A stretch of DNA of 64,000 bases from an uncultured Oscillospiraceae bacterium (lineage in GTDB: Bacteria > Bacillota > Clostridia > Oscillospirales > Acutalibacteraceae). Position numbers and translations under genes: made by a program. The stretch's first letter is position 1. The number at the start of each line of letters is the position of its first letter. The DNA lies in assembly GCA_900543555.1 (NCBI GenBank), contig UQRL01000002.1:28044-92043 (forward strand), written 5' to 3'. Under the pieces are notes generated by a model that did not search any database, was not told the DNA's origin, and saw only the letters and a list, made by a program, of their open reading frames with translations. Shown here one piece after another: positions 43,282-52,173 of the stretch.

Positions 43282-45159
43282 ATGGAAAGCACAGTAAAAG
43301 CCAACGCCATGAGCTTGAGCCTTCTGGCGCGAAACGTGTACGGCGTCTGCTTTACAATGCGGGACAGCCGGGAGCTGCTGCGGGGAGAGTTGGCCCAGGC
43401 CCGGGAGAAATTCTTCACCGGGGGGCGCCGCGCCCTGCGGGTGGGGAAAAACGAAGTGGTCCGGGGCTTTGATGGAAAGCTGCGGGGGAAGCTCTCCCGC
43501 CACGGCTTTTATTGGAAGAAGTCCGCGGGGAGCTTGGCCCTGGAGGAGTCCTTCCAACAGCGGGGCGGCTACCTGCTGGTGACCCGGGATTTTCGCGGCG
43601 CCATTGTAAGCCGCATGTTCTTTGACAAATCCCTTCTGTGGGTGAAATCGGAATACTATGAGCCTTGGGACGCCCAGAACCCCCGGGTGATGTTCAAGCC
43701 CGTGGACTCTGACGACCTGGTGGAGCGCTTTGACTGGGACGCCCAAAATAAACGGTACCGCTCCACCATGCTGCACCCGGTGCCCTATGGGGAGGGGACT
43801 GCCCGGCAAAGCCTGATAAACGCCCGCTTTGGGGAGCCCCAGCTGCTGGTCTCCACCAAGGAAGGAATGTTCTGCTACTGCCCCCAGCAGGAGGCCCAGG
43901 CCCGCAGGAAAGCTTTGGAGGACCTGAAGGACGGCACCCTGGTGCTGCTACCCGCCTGGGAGGTGAAGGAGGGCACCATCGCCGGAGAGGAAGAGGAGAA
44001 GGGGCCCCGGGTGACCTTCTCCTCTCTGGAGGAATACGCCCATGTGGAAGAACCGGCCGCCGGGAAAGCAGCTCCTATGGAGGAGACTCCCGCTGAGGCT
44101 GGAGAGGACGCTGAGGAGCCCCATCCGGCTCCTGCCCAGGAGGAAGAGGAATCCGCAGAGGCGGAGCCCGCCGCCAAGGAAAAAGCCGCCCCGCCGGTCG
44201 TGGAGGGGACTCCTTCTGCGGAGGACGCCACCACGGAGGGGGCGCAGAAAAAAGAGGTCCCGGAGGACCGGGAAGAACAGCTCAAAAAAGCACAGGAGGA
44301 GAGCCCCGCCCCGGTGGCGGCGGAAGAGCCCGCCTTCCAGCGGGTGGTGGACGGGAAGGTCCAGGAGGGCCCCGCTGTTCTGGAAGAGGCCCAGCAGGTC
44401 TCCCACCAGGAGGAAGCGCTCCTCTCCCCTGTCCGGGAGCCGGAGGACCCGGAAAGCCGGGCCATTTTACAGGCGGCCCGCCAGGCAGCAGGAGTCCTGA
44501 AAGAGGGACAGAAGGGCGGCCCGGTCTACCAGGGAGAGCTGCGGGAAGGCAAGCCCTGGGGCCGGGGCCGCAGCCAGCAGCCCAACGGGCTGACCACCTA
44601 TGAGGGGGAGTTCCGGGATGGCAAGCGGGAGGGCTTTGGCGTCTCCTATTACAAGGATGGCAACCCCTGCTACGCGGGCTCCTGGAAAGAGGGGCTCAAG
44701 GAGGGGCTGGGGGTCTCCTTCCGGGACAGCGACCACGCCCTGCACATCTCCCAGTGGAAACAGGGGACGCCAGAGGCGTTTGTCTCCCTCTTTGACAAGG
44801 AGGGCAACCTGCGCTACGGCGGCCGCATTGAGGAAGGCCAAAAGCAGGGGGCCGGGGTCTCCTACAGCTGCGGCGACGGCACGGTCTTTGTGGGCAAATG
44901 GCGGGACGGCCAGCCCACAGGGGTGGGCTCTGCTTTCGACCGGGAAGGCAACCTGCTCTATTACGGCGGCTGGAAGGATGGCAAGCGGGAGGGCCACGGC
45001 ACAGAGTTCGACCCCACCGGCGCCATCATCTTTGACGGCGAGTGGAAAGATGGCAAGTATTTCAACGGCATCCTCTATCAAAAGAAGGGCCCAGAGGGCC
45101 TGGAAGAGGGGGCCGCGGCCAGCGGCGGGGACCTGCCCGGCTGGGACGGCCTGAACTAA
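43282..45159 (+). CDS. MORN-repeat protein with unknown N-terminal domain
   Basis: A 625-residue cytoplasmic protein in three parts. Residues 1-225 are a unique domain (SLSLLARNVYGVCFTMRDS, LINARFGEPQLLVSTKEGMFCYCPQQEAQ split by length). Residues about 230-405 are a Glu/Pro/Ala-rich low-complexity linker. From about 416 to 600 come eight MORN-type repeats such as YEGEFRDGKREGFG, YAGSWKEGLKEGLG, FVGKWRDGQPTGVG and YYGGWKDGKREGHG. GGAG precedes ATG 43282 by 7 bases; GTG 43276 is the alternative. The metallo-beta-lactamase gene follows after 28 bases, so they form an operon. MORN repeats usually bind lipids or proteins; the role here is unknown. Confidence 0.85.
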   Translation: MESTVKANAMSLSLLARNVYGVCFTMRDSRELLRGELAQAREKFFTGGRRALRVGKNEVVRGFDGKLRGKLSRHGFYWKKSAGSLALEESFQQRGGYLLVTRDFRGAIVSRMFFDKSLLWVKSEYYEPWDAQNPRVMFKPVDSDDLVERFDWDAQNKRYRSTMLHPVPYGEGTARQSLINARFGEPQLLVSTKEGMFCYCPQQEAQARRKALEDLKDGTLVLLPAWEVKEGTIAGEEEEKGPRVTFSSLEEYAHVEEPAAGKAAPMEETPAEAGEDAEEPHPAPAQEEEESAEAEPAAKEKAAPPVVEGTPSAEDATTEGAQKKEVPEDREEQLKKAQEESPAPVAAEEPAFQRVVDGKVQEGPAVLEEAQQVSHQEEALLSPVREPEDPESRAILQAARQAAGVLKEGQKGGPVYQGELREGKPWGRGRSQQPNGLTTYEGEFRDGKREGFGVSYYKDGNPCYAGSWKEGLKEGLGVSFRDSDHALHISQWKQGTPEAFVSLFDKEGNLRYGGRIEEGQKQGAGVSYSCGDGTVFVGKWRDGQPTGVGSAFDREGNLLYYGGWKDGKREGHGTEFDPTGAIIFDGEWKDGKYFNGILYQKKGPEGLEEGAAASGGDLPGWDGLN

Positions 45160-45187
45160 AGCCCGCACAGAGAAAGGAGGCTGGCTT

Positions 45188-46495
45188 GTGGAGCGGCTGG
45201 AGCTTTGGAACATGGAATATGGGGAGTGCGTCTCCCTGCTGGGGCGGGACGGCAGCGTCCTTATGGTGGACTGCGGCAGCGTCAGCCAAAAGCTGCGGGA
45301 GGGGGACGTGCCCCTGGACGCCTGGGTGGAGACCCTGGCCAGCCGGTATGAAAGGTCCATGGAGCGGTGGTTCCTGCTGACCCATTACCACCGGGATCAC
45401 CTCTCGGGATTTCAAAAGCTGCTGGACAGCCGGGAGGGGTACTTCACCCGGGTGTTCCTGCCCCGCTCCCCGGCGGACAGCCGGGGCGTGCCCCAGCTGT
45501 TGGAGTTTGCACTGTTCGCCTATTTATTCGCCCAGCCCCAGAGCGACGCCTTCCAGGTGAACACCTGGTGCGTAAAGGCTTTTCAGGCGCTGGAGGACAA
45601 GCTGGGGATGGACCGGGTGTTCACCCTGGGGGCTGGGGATGTGCTCCACTTTGACGGGGTGGACTACGAGGTGCTGTGGCCCCGCACCCAAGACTATTCC
45701 TTCCCTTCCCAGTTGGAAGCCGCCTTGGAGCAGATGAACGTGCTGTTTTCCTCCCCTTTCCTGCCGGAACGGGTGCAGCGGTTTTTAGAACTGAAAGAGC
45801 AGTTCCTGACCCTGTACCAAAAGTGCGGGGAGGCCTTCTCCCTCTCCGGCCGGGCCCTGCCAGAGAAGCGCCGGGCCTATCTGGAGCACCTGAGAGCGGT
45901 GCTGGAGGAGCTGGATTCCCTGCGGGAGGAACTGGCCCTTTGCCATCAAGCCCACGACGTGCGGGAGCTGCTTCAGGACCCCCTGAACGCCGGGGCCTAC
46001 ACCAGCTCGGTCAACGGGGCCTCTGTGGTGTTCCACAACAGGCGCAAGGGCGGCCCCAGCGAGCAGGACCTTCTCATGACCGGCGACGCCTCTCCGGAGA
46101 CCCTGCTGGAGCTGATGGACCAGCTGTACGACGGGTATTACATCTTAAAGGCGCCCCACCACGGCACGGCCAGCGGGTACAGCTCTCTGTTCGGAGACAT
46201 GAGCTTTGCCCACATCCTCATCAGCAACGGGGAATATCACGCCGGGGGCGCCATTGCCCAGGAGTATATCGACCGGGAGGACTCAGTGCGCCACTGCACC
46301 GGCACCGGCGCCTGCAAGTGGTTCCGGGCCTCGCAGGGATGCTGCAACCGGCTCTCCTACTGTTATGACCAGAAGGGCGGGCCGGGGCTGGCCATCAAGT
46401 GCCCTGCCACCGGATATAAAGCGGGCAAGGCGCCGGGCTGCGCCATCCAGGTCATTGGGCCCCGGGGGGCGCGGGGCTGCTTGTGCGACCTGTGA
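45188..46495 (+). CDS. Metallo-beta-lactamase-fold hydrolase with Cys-rich C-terminus
   Basis: A 435-residue hydrolase. The metal motif LTHYHRDHLSGF (HxHxDH, about residue 64) and later LLMTGDASPETL and LKAPHHGTASGY (about residues 295-325) are those of the MBL superfamily, nearest in wording to ComEC-like and conflict-system MBL proteins. A helical insert of about 100 residues (about 205-265) sits between. The last 70 residues hold about ten cysteines (CTGTGACKWF, GCCNRLSYC, GCLCDL), perhaps a metal or disulfide module. GTG 45188 has AAAGGAGG upstream. Partner of the MORN gene; a terminator follows. Confidence 0.85.
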   Translation: MERLELWNMEYGECVSLLGRDGSVLMVDCGSVSQKLREGDVPLDAWVETLASRYERSMERWFLLTHYHRDHLSGFQKLLDSREGYFTRVFLPRSPADSRGVPQLLEFALFAYLFAQPQSDAFQVNTWCVKAFQALEDKLGMDRVFTLGAGDVLHFDGVDYEVLWPRTQDYSFPSQLEAALEQMNVLFSSPFLPERVQRFLELKEQFLTLYQKCGEAFSLSGRALPEKRRAYLEHLRAVLEELDSLREELALCHQAHDVRELLQDPLNAGAYTSSVNGASVVFHNRRKGGPSEQDLLMTGDASPETLLELMDQLYDGYYILKAPHHGTASGYSSLFGDMSFAHILISNGEYHAGGAIAQEYIDREDSVRHCTGTGACKWFRASQGCCNRLSYCYDQKGGPGLAIKCPATGYKAGKAPGCAIQVIGPRGARGCLCDL

Positions 46496-46549
46496 CCGTC
46501 CTCGCCCGGATGGCCCCCTCCGGACGAGAGGACCGCTCATTAAATAACC

Positions 46550-46585
46550 AACAGGCAGGCCGACACCTGTCTGTTTTCTTTTGCC
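46550..46585 (+). terminator. Terminator of the MORN/MBL operon
   Basis: ACAGGCAGG/ACCTGTCTGT stem followed by TTTCTTTT. Confidence 0.65.
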
Positions 46586-46609
46586 CTCGTCCGTGGTATA
46601 CTGTAAGTA

Positions 46610-46651
46610 GAAAAGAAATCGCCGGGCCTGCCCCGTGGAGCCTGCCCGGCG
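46610..46651 (-). terminator. Terminator after the small minus-strand gene
   Basis: On the minus strand CGCCGGGC (46644-46651) pairs with GCCCGGCG (46620-46627), followed by ATTTCTTTTC. The stretch between the stop codon at 46784 and this stem is GC-rich with further small hairpins. Confidence 0.65.
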
Positions 46652-46783
46652 TACTTTAAAAAATGGGAACGCCGCCTCTGGGGAGATGCTTCCTCAAGGC
46701 GTGGGCGCGGGCCGCACGGCTTGGGACCTTCCTGGGACCCGGCGGCTGGAGGCCGCCTGCGCGTCTTGCCCCGCCGCAGGCGG

Positions 46784-46975
46784 TCAGCGGAGCATTTTTT
46801 CCACGTCGCCGATGAGAGCGCCCATGGAGTGCATGGCCTTACCCGCGCTCTTGCGCATGTGGCTGGCCTTTTTGTGCCCGCCGTTCATCACTTTGCTGCT
46901 GACTGCGGCCACGGCCACCCCTGCCAGCACCCCCATGCCGATCCCCTTTGCCACGTTCATCGTGTGTTTGACCAT
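46784..46975 (-). CDS. Small hypothetical protein with one hydrophobic segment
   Basis: A 63-residue protein, VKHTMNVAKGIGMGVLAG followed by AVAAVSSKVMNGG and a basic, Met/His/Lys-rich C-terminus ending DVEKMLR. GGAGG lies 9 bases before ATG 46975, which decides the start; an upstream frame to 47050 is not supported. A glycine-rich hydrophobic start followed by a basic helix resembles YtxH-like small proteins of Firmicutes. Function unknown. Confidence 0.7.
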   Translation of the reverse strand: MVKHTMNVAKGIGMGVLAGVAVAAVSSKVMNGGHKKASHMRKSAGKAMHSMGALIGDVEKMLR

Positions 46976-47103
46976 TTGCTTGAACCTCCAAACTGTGAAT
47001 ATGCATTTGACCAGCTTCCATGCTGCCGTCATTCCCAGCATGCCCTGCACCCTCCTTGTTTATTCTCTGAAAAGCCACCCAAAGAAAGGGAGTTGAATCT
47101 GCA

Positions 47104-47637
47104 TTGCCAAGCCTGAACATCGTTTTAGTCGAGCCGGAGATCCCCCAGAACACGGGGAACATCGCCCGCACCTGCGCCGTCACCGGCGCGGCCCTGCACC
47201 TGGTGGGGCCCATGGGCTTCCGGCTGGAGGACAAGCGCCTCCGCCACGCCGGCCTGGACTACTGGCCCTATCTGACGCTTTCCACATACGATAGCCTGTC
47301 CGAATTTTTTGAAAAAAACCAAGGGGACTTCTACCTTTTCTCCACCAAAGCCCAGCACCGGCACACGGATGTGGCCTATCCCGACGGGTGCTACCTGCTG
47401 TTCGGAAAGGAATCCGCCGGGCTGCCGGAGAAGCTTCTGTTCCAACACCCGGAGCAGTGCGTGCGCATTCCCATGCTGGGGGGCTTCCGCAGCCTGAACT
47501 TGGCAAACTCCGTGGCCATTGGCGCCTTTGAGGTGCTGCGCCAGTGGGATTTTCCAGAGCTTTCCTGCTCGGGAGAGCTGCGAAACTTTGACTGGGCCGC
47601 AGCCAAGGCCGCCCACCCGGATTCGGAATTTTTGTGA
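47104..47637 (+). CDS. trmL: tRNA (cytidine(34)-2'-O)-methyltransferase TrmL
   Basis: SPOUT-class methyltransferase that methylates the ribose of the wobble base in tRNA-Leu isoacceptors. The 177-residue product is of full length, with EPEIPQNTGNIARTCA at the N-terminus and the knotted SAM site formed by LLFGKESAGLPEKL (about residue 98) and RIPMLGGFRSLNLANSVAI (about residue 121). TTG 47104 appears to be the start: the family begins here and no ATG is available; the ribosome site GGGAG is 11 bases upstream. Confidence 0.94.
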   Translation: MPSLNIVLVEPEIPQNTGNIARTCAVTGAALHLVGPMGFRLEDKRLRHAGLDYWPYLTLSTYDSLSEFFEKNQGDFYLFSTKAQHRHTDVAYPDGCYLLFGKESAGLPEKLLFQHPEQCVRIPMLGGFRSLNLANSVAIGAFEVLRQWDFPELSCSGELRNFDWAAAKAAHPDSEFL

Positions 47638-47738
47638 TAAAAACAAATTGTTCACAAATCGTTAGAAGCTCTTTCACACTGGCCCTTTATACTAAGCAGC
47701 AAAACGTCTTGTTTTCAATACGCTTTGAGAGGAATGGG

Positions 47739-48449
47739 ATGCCTATGACGCATTTTATTGAATTCCATGACGTGTGTAAGTTTTACACCATGGGGGAAAA
47801 CCGCATCGCCGCGGCGGATCATATCAGCTTCTATGTGGACGAGGGGGAATTCTGCGTGATTGTGGGGCCCTCTGGCGCAGGGAAGACCACTGTGCTGAAC
47901 ATGCTGGGGGGGATGGATACCTGCGATGAAGGGGAAATTCTGCTGGACGGGAACAAGATCAGTGAGTACAACCAGAAACAGCTGACCACCTACCGCCGGT
48001 ATGACGTGGGCTTTGTGTTCCAGTTCTACAATCTGGTGCAGAACCTGACCGCCCTGGAAAATGTGGAGCTTGCCAGCGAAATCTGCAAGGACCCCTTAGA
48101 CGCCCGGGACACCTTGGTTGAGGTGGGGCTGGGAGAACGGCTGAAAAACTTTCCGGCACAGCTCTCCGGCGGCGAGCAGCAGCGGGTGGCCATTGCCCGG
48201 GCTTTGGCCAAAAACCCCAAGATCCTGCTGTGCGACGAGCCCACCGGCGCCCTGGACTACAACACGGGCAAGGCCGTGCTGCAGCTTTTGCAGGACACCT
48301 GCCGCAAAACGGGCCGCACGGTGATTGTCATTACCCACAACAGCGCCCTGACCGCCATGGCGGACCGGGTTATCCGCATCAAAAGCGGCAAGGCCATTTC
48401 CAATGAAGTGAACCAGCATCCCACCCCGGTGGAAGAGATCGAGTGGTGA
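47739..48449 (+). CDS. ABC transporter ATPase (MacB/LolD type)
   Basis: A 236-residue ATPase with Walker [15 protein letters not shown] (about residue 41), Q-loop [11 protein letters not shown], signature [14 protein letters not shown], Walker [13 protein letters not shown] and switch [17 protein letters not shown] lies 6 bases before ATG 47739; ATG 47745 is the alternative. It is followed 5 bases later by a giant permease, with which it forms one exporter. No two-component system or adaptor is adjacent. Confidence 0.94.
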   Translation: MPMTHFIEFHDVCKFYTMGENRIAAADHISFYVDEGEFCVIVGPSGAGKTTVLNMLGGMDTCDEGEILLDGNKISEYNQKQLTTYRRYDVGFVFQFYNLVQNLTALENVELASEICKDPLDARDTLVEVGLGERLKNFPAQLSGGEQQRVAIARALAKNPKILLCDEPTGALDYNTGKAVLQLLQDTCRKTGRTVIVITHNSALTAMADRVIRIKSGKAISNEVNQHPTPVEEIEW

Positions 48450-48454
48450 GCGCC

Positions 48455-51400
48455 GTGAATAAAACCTATGGAAAATCTATCTTCCGCACCATCAAAAGCT
48501 CCCTTTCCCGCTTTTTGGCCATCCTGGCCATTGTAGCCCTGGGGGTGGGCTTTCTGGCGGGGCTTTTGTCCTCCCCAGTGGACATGCGCCACTCCGCAGA
48601 CCACTATTATGACCAGACCAGGATGTACGACGCCCGCATTATCTCCACCCTGGGCCTGACAGAAGATGACTTGGCAACTGTGAAAGCCGTTGACGGCGTG
48701 GAGGCCGTGATGCCCGCCTATGACACGGACCTGGTGCTGGTCACCAGCCAGGAGGACAGCGCCAGCTACACCACCCGGATGCACAGCCTGCCGGAGGACA
48801 CTTCGGCGGACGCGGAAGGCTATCTGAACCAATTGACGCTGATCGAGGGCCGCATGCCGGAGGAGGCGGGAGAGTGCGTCATTGTTCTGACCAAGTCCTT
48901 TTCCGGGGACACGGAGTGGATTGGCCAGACCCTGCGGCAGGACCCGGACGGCGAGGCTGCAGAGGGGCTTCCGGACGAGTTTACAGTGGTGGGCACTGTG
49001 AGAAGCGCCGCCTATCTCTCCATGGAATCGGAGAGCACCACCGCCGGCAGCGGCACCCTGGACCTGATCGCCTACACAGTGCCGGCCACCTTTGACATGG
49101 ACTATTACACCGCCTTCTATCTGACTGTGGAAAACACCGCCGGGATGGACTCCTTCTCCCAGGAGTATGAAGACACGGTGCAGGCGGTGATGGACCAGCT
49201 GGAACCCATCGGCGAAGAGCGGTCCCAGGCCCGGTATGAACAGCTGGTGGGGGACGCCCAAGCCGAGCTGGATGACGCCCGCGCCGAGTATGAGCAGGAA
49301 AAAGCCGACGCGGAAGCGGAGCTGGACGACGCCAAAAAGAAGCTGGAGGACGGCGAGGCGGAACTGGCCGACAGCCAGCAGCAGCTGGAAGACGCCAAGG
49401 CGGAGATTGACAGCGGCTGGGCCGAGCTGAACCAGCAGAAAGAGAGCTTTAACAGCCAAACCGCCGCGGCACAGCAGCAGATCAACAACGGCTACGCCCA
49501 GGTGCAGAGCGGCCAAGCCCAGCTGGATGCGGGCAAGGCTCAGTTGGATTCCGCCCAGGCCCAGCTGGACCAGGGCTATGCCCAGCTCTCCCAGACTGAA
49601 CAGACCTTGAACGAGAGCAAGGCCCAGCTGGACGCCTCCAAGGCCCAGCTGGACGCCACAAAATCCCAGCTGGACAGCCTGACCCAGGGCAAAGAGGCGC
49701 TGTTCCAGGCGGCGGCCGCTGCGGGCCTGCCGGTGTCTGACACCAGCGATGCCGGGGCGCTGTCCCTCATTTCCCAGCTGGAGGCTGCCTCCCCCGAGCT
49801 GGGGCAGCAGTTCGCCGCCCTGAAAGAAGGGCTTAACGCCTTGGCAGCCCAAGGCACGGACACCACCGCCGCCCTGGCCGCCTGGCAGGAGGGCGACGCC
49901 CAATACCAGGCCGGCCTGGCCCAGTATGAGGAGGGCCTGAGCCAGTATCAGAACGCCAAGGCCCAGCTGGACGCCAGCCAGGCGGAGCTGGACACCCAGC
50001 GCCAGTCCCTGGAGAGCCAGCAAGCCACCCTGAACAGCACCAAAGCCCAGTTGGATCAAAGCTCTGCCCAGCTGCAGCAGGGGATTCAAACGGCCCAGTC
50101 GGAATTTGCCAGCGCTGAGGCCCAGCTGAACGACGCCCAGGTCCAGTATGACGACGGCCTGGTCCAGCTGGAGGAGGGACGCCAGGAGATCCAGGACGGC
50201 TGGACCGACTACAACGAAGGCTACGAGGAAGCCCAGCAGCAATTCGCGGACGCGGAGGAGGAGCTGGCTGACGCGGAGAGCCAGATCCGGGACATTGAAG
50301 AGGGCCAGTGGTACCTGTACACCCGGGCCGACAACACCAGCTACTCCAGCTACGACTCCAACGCCGACAAAATCGCGGCTATTGCCACCGTGTTCCCCCT
50401 GTTCTTCTTCCTTGTGGCCGCCTTGGTGGCCCTGACCACCATGACCCGCATGGTGGAGGAGGAGCGCCAGCAGATTGGCACCATGAAGGCCCTGGGTTAT
50501 TCCACCGCCAAAATCGCCTGGAAGTATCTGCTCTACGCAGCTATAGCCAGCGTGGCAGGCAGCGTGATTGGGCTGGCAGTGGGCAGTTGGCTGTTCCCCT
50601 ACATTATCATCCATGCCTACAATATCATGTACGACATTCCCCAGGCCTTAACGCCCTTTAACCTGCCCTTCGGGCTGGCCTCTGCCCTCTCCATGATTGC
50701 CTGCACCCTGCTGGTGACCCTGTGGGCCTGCTGGGCCGAGCTGCGGGAGGTGCCCGCCTCCCTCATGCTGCCCAAGGCCCCCAAAGCTGGCAAGCGCATC
50801 CTGCTGGAGCGGGTGACCCCGCTCTGGAGCCGGCTGAAGTTCACTCACAAGGTCACCGCCCGGAACCTCTTCCGCTACAAGAAGCGCTTCTTTATGACGG
50901 TGGTGGGCATTGCCGGGTGCACGGCCCTGCTGGTGACGGGATTCGGCGTGCGGGACTCTGTCTCGGACATTGTGGCCTTGCAGTACGATGAACTGAACCA
51001 ATACCAGCTGACCCTGGGCCTGCGGGACCCCAGCGCCCTGGAGGGCCGGGATCTAAAATCCATTCTGGAGGATACCTCCCGCATTACAGACCATCTGGCC
51101 GCCATGCAGGTGCAGGCGGATGTGGTGCCCGAAGAAGGCAGGCCCTCTGACAGCCTTGTGGTCTTTGTGCCAGAGGATGCGGCGGCCATGGGGGATTACT
51201 TCCTGTTCCGCCACCGCACCAGCAGCCAGCCCGTCACCTTTGACGAGGACGCGGTGGTGGTGACGGAGAAGCTGTGCGAGCGCCAGGGCTGGAAGGTGGG
51301 CGACACCATCACCCTGGAGGATGGGGATGGCAACCAAGCCCAGCTGACCATTACGGACATCTGCGAAAATTATGTATACCACTATATCTATCTCTCCCCC

Positions 51401-51985
51401 AAGACCTATGAGGCTGCCTTTGGCAAGGACTGGGAGGCCAACTCCCTGCTGTGCAAGCTGCCGGAAGATATCACCCCGGAGGAGGAATCCCAGCTGAGCA
51501 CAGAGCTGCTCCAATGCCGGGACGTGGTGAGCGCCCAATTTACCAATACGTTGTCTGAAAGCTTTGGCAGCAGCATCCAGAGCATCAACTCCATCATTGT
51601 GGTGCTCATTGTGTGCGCCGGGCTGCTGGCCTTTGTGGTGCTTTACAACCTGACCAATATCAATATCACAGAGCGGGAAAAGGAAATCGCCACCATCAAG
51701 GTGCTGGGCTTTTACGACGGGGAGGTCTCCGCCTATATCTACCGGGAGACCATCCTGCTGACGCTCATCGGCACTGCGGTGGGCCTGGTGCTGGGCATGG
51801 CGCTGCATCAGTTTGTCATCCGCACCGCAGAAGTGGACATGGTGATGTTCGGGCGCACCGTTTACTGGCTGAGCTACGTTTGGTCAGCGCTGCTGACCAT
51901 CCTGTTCAGCGTTTTCGTCAACCTGGTAATGCACCGGAAACTGAAAAACATCAGCATGGTAGAGAGCATGAAAGCCCCAGAATAA
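48455..51985 (+). CDS. ABC transporter permease (FtsX family) with large coiled-coil insert
   Basis: A 1176-residue permease. First membrane segment at about residues 18-38 (FLAILAIVALGVGFLAGLL), then a MacB-like outside domain to about 250. Residues about 255-625 are a very long coiled coil of heptad-like words (AQLDAGKAQLD, QLDASKAQLD, QAELDTQRQSLESQQ), broken near 420-460 by a Gly/Ala/Ser/Leu turn, so it may fold back as an antiparallel hairpin. Two FtsX domains follow (about 640-760 and 1040-1170), each with a coupling helix (RQQIGTMKALGYS; EKEIATIKVLGFYD). Homologues usually start at NKTY, so GTG 48455 is preferred over GTG 48443 or 48446. Confidence 0.92.
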   Translation: MNKTYGKSIFRTIKSSLSRFLAILAIVALGVGFLAGLLSSPVDMRHSADHYYDQTRMYDARIISTLGLTEDDLATVKAVDGVEAVMPAYDTDLVLVTSQEDSASYTTRMHSLPEDTSADAEGYLNQLTLIEGRMPEEAGECVIVLTKSFSGDTEWIGQTLRQDPDGEAAEGLPDEFTVVGTVRSAAYLSMESESTTAGSGTLDLIAYTVPATFDMDYYTAFYLTVENTAGMDSFSQEYEDTVQAVMDQLEPIGEERSQARYEQLVGDAQAELDDARAEYEQEKADAEAELDDAKKKLEDGEAELADSQQQLEDAKAEIDSGWAELNQQKESFNSQTAAAQQQINNGYAQVQSGQAQLDAGKAQLDSAQAQLDQGYAQLSQTEQTLNESKAQLDASKAQLDATKSQLDSLTQGKEALFQAAAAAGLPVSDTSDAGALSLISQLEAASPELGQQFAALKEGLNALAAQGTDTTAALAAWQEGDAQYQAGLAQYEEGLSQYQNAKAQLDASQAELDTQRQSLESQQATLNSTKAQLDQSSAQLQQGIQTAQSEFASAEAQLNDAQVQYDDGLVQLEEGRQEIQDGWTDYNEGYEEAQQQFADAEEELADAESQIRDIEEGQWYLYTRADNTSYSSYDSNADKIAAIATVFPLFFFLVAALVALTTMTRMVEEERQQIGTMKALGYSTAKIAWKYLLYAAIASVAGSVIGLAVGSWLFPYIIIHAYNIMYDIPQALTPFNLPFGLASALSMIACTLLVTLWACWAELREVPASLMLPKAPKAGKRILLERVTPLWSRLKFTHKVTARNLFRYKKRFFMTVVGIAGCTALLVTGFGVRDSVSDIVALQYDELNQYQLTLGLRDPSALEGRDLKSILEDTSRITDHLAAMQVQADVVPEEGRPSDSLVVFVPEDAAAMGDYFLFRHRTSSQPVTFDEDAVVVTEKLCERQGWKVGDTITLEDGDGNQAQLTITDICENYVYHYIYLSPKTYEAAFGKDWEANSLLCKLPEDITPEEESQLSTELLQCRDVVSAQFTNTLSESFGSSIQSINSIIVVLIVCAGLLAFVVLYNLTNINITEREKEIATIKVLGFYDGEVSAYIYRETILLTLIGTAVGLVLGMALHQFVIRTAEVDMVMFGRTVYWLSYVWSALLTILFSVFVNLVMHRKLKNISMVESMKAPE

Positions 51986-51999
51986 AGCCCTCTTCCCTG

Positions 52000-52042
52000 C
52001 GCGGCCCCGCCCCCGGAAGCCCAACGGGGACGGGGTTTTTGC
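52000..52042 (+). terminator. Probable terminator of the ABC exporter operon
   Basis: GGCCCCGCCCCCGG and GGGGACGGGG with TTTTT after. Confidence 0.6.
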
Positions 52043-52081
52043 GCCCTGGAAAGAAATTTGCGGATTTCACCGCTTTTTGAC

Positions 52082-52110
52082 TTGAAAAGGGGACGTTTCT
52101 GTTATACAAT
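52082..52110 (+). promoter_or_regulatory. Promoter of pgk
   Basis: TTGAAA (52082-52087), 17 bases, TACAAT (52105-52110). An overlapping TTGACT at 52077 gives a longer spacing. Confidence 0.7.
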
Positions 52111-52173
52111 GATAGATGGTAATTTGTGCAAACTTTCACAATCCACCATTTCGTTTAAAGGAGTGCACTGAAC

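Noticed and set aside
46652..46783. Structured noncoding RNA such as 6S between the MBL gene and the small gene
   Set aside because: It has small hairpins, but a minus-strand terminator at 46610-46651 explains the strongest stem as the end of the small gene's transcript, and no known RNA signature was found.
48257..50614. 785-codon minus-strand frame over the giant permease
   Set aside because: Its repeats (LQLGLGGVQLG) are the mirror of the coiled-coil codons.
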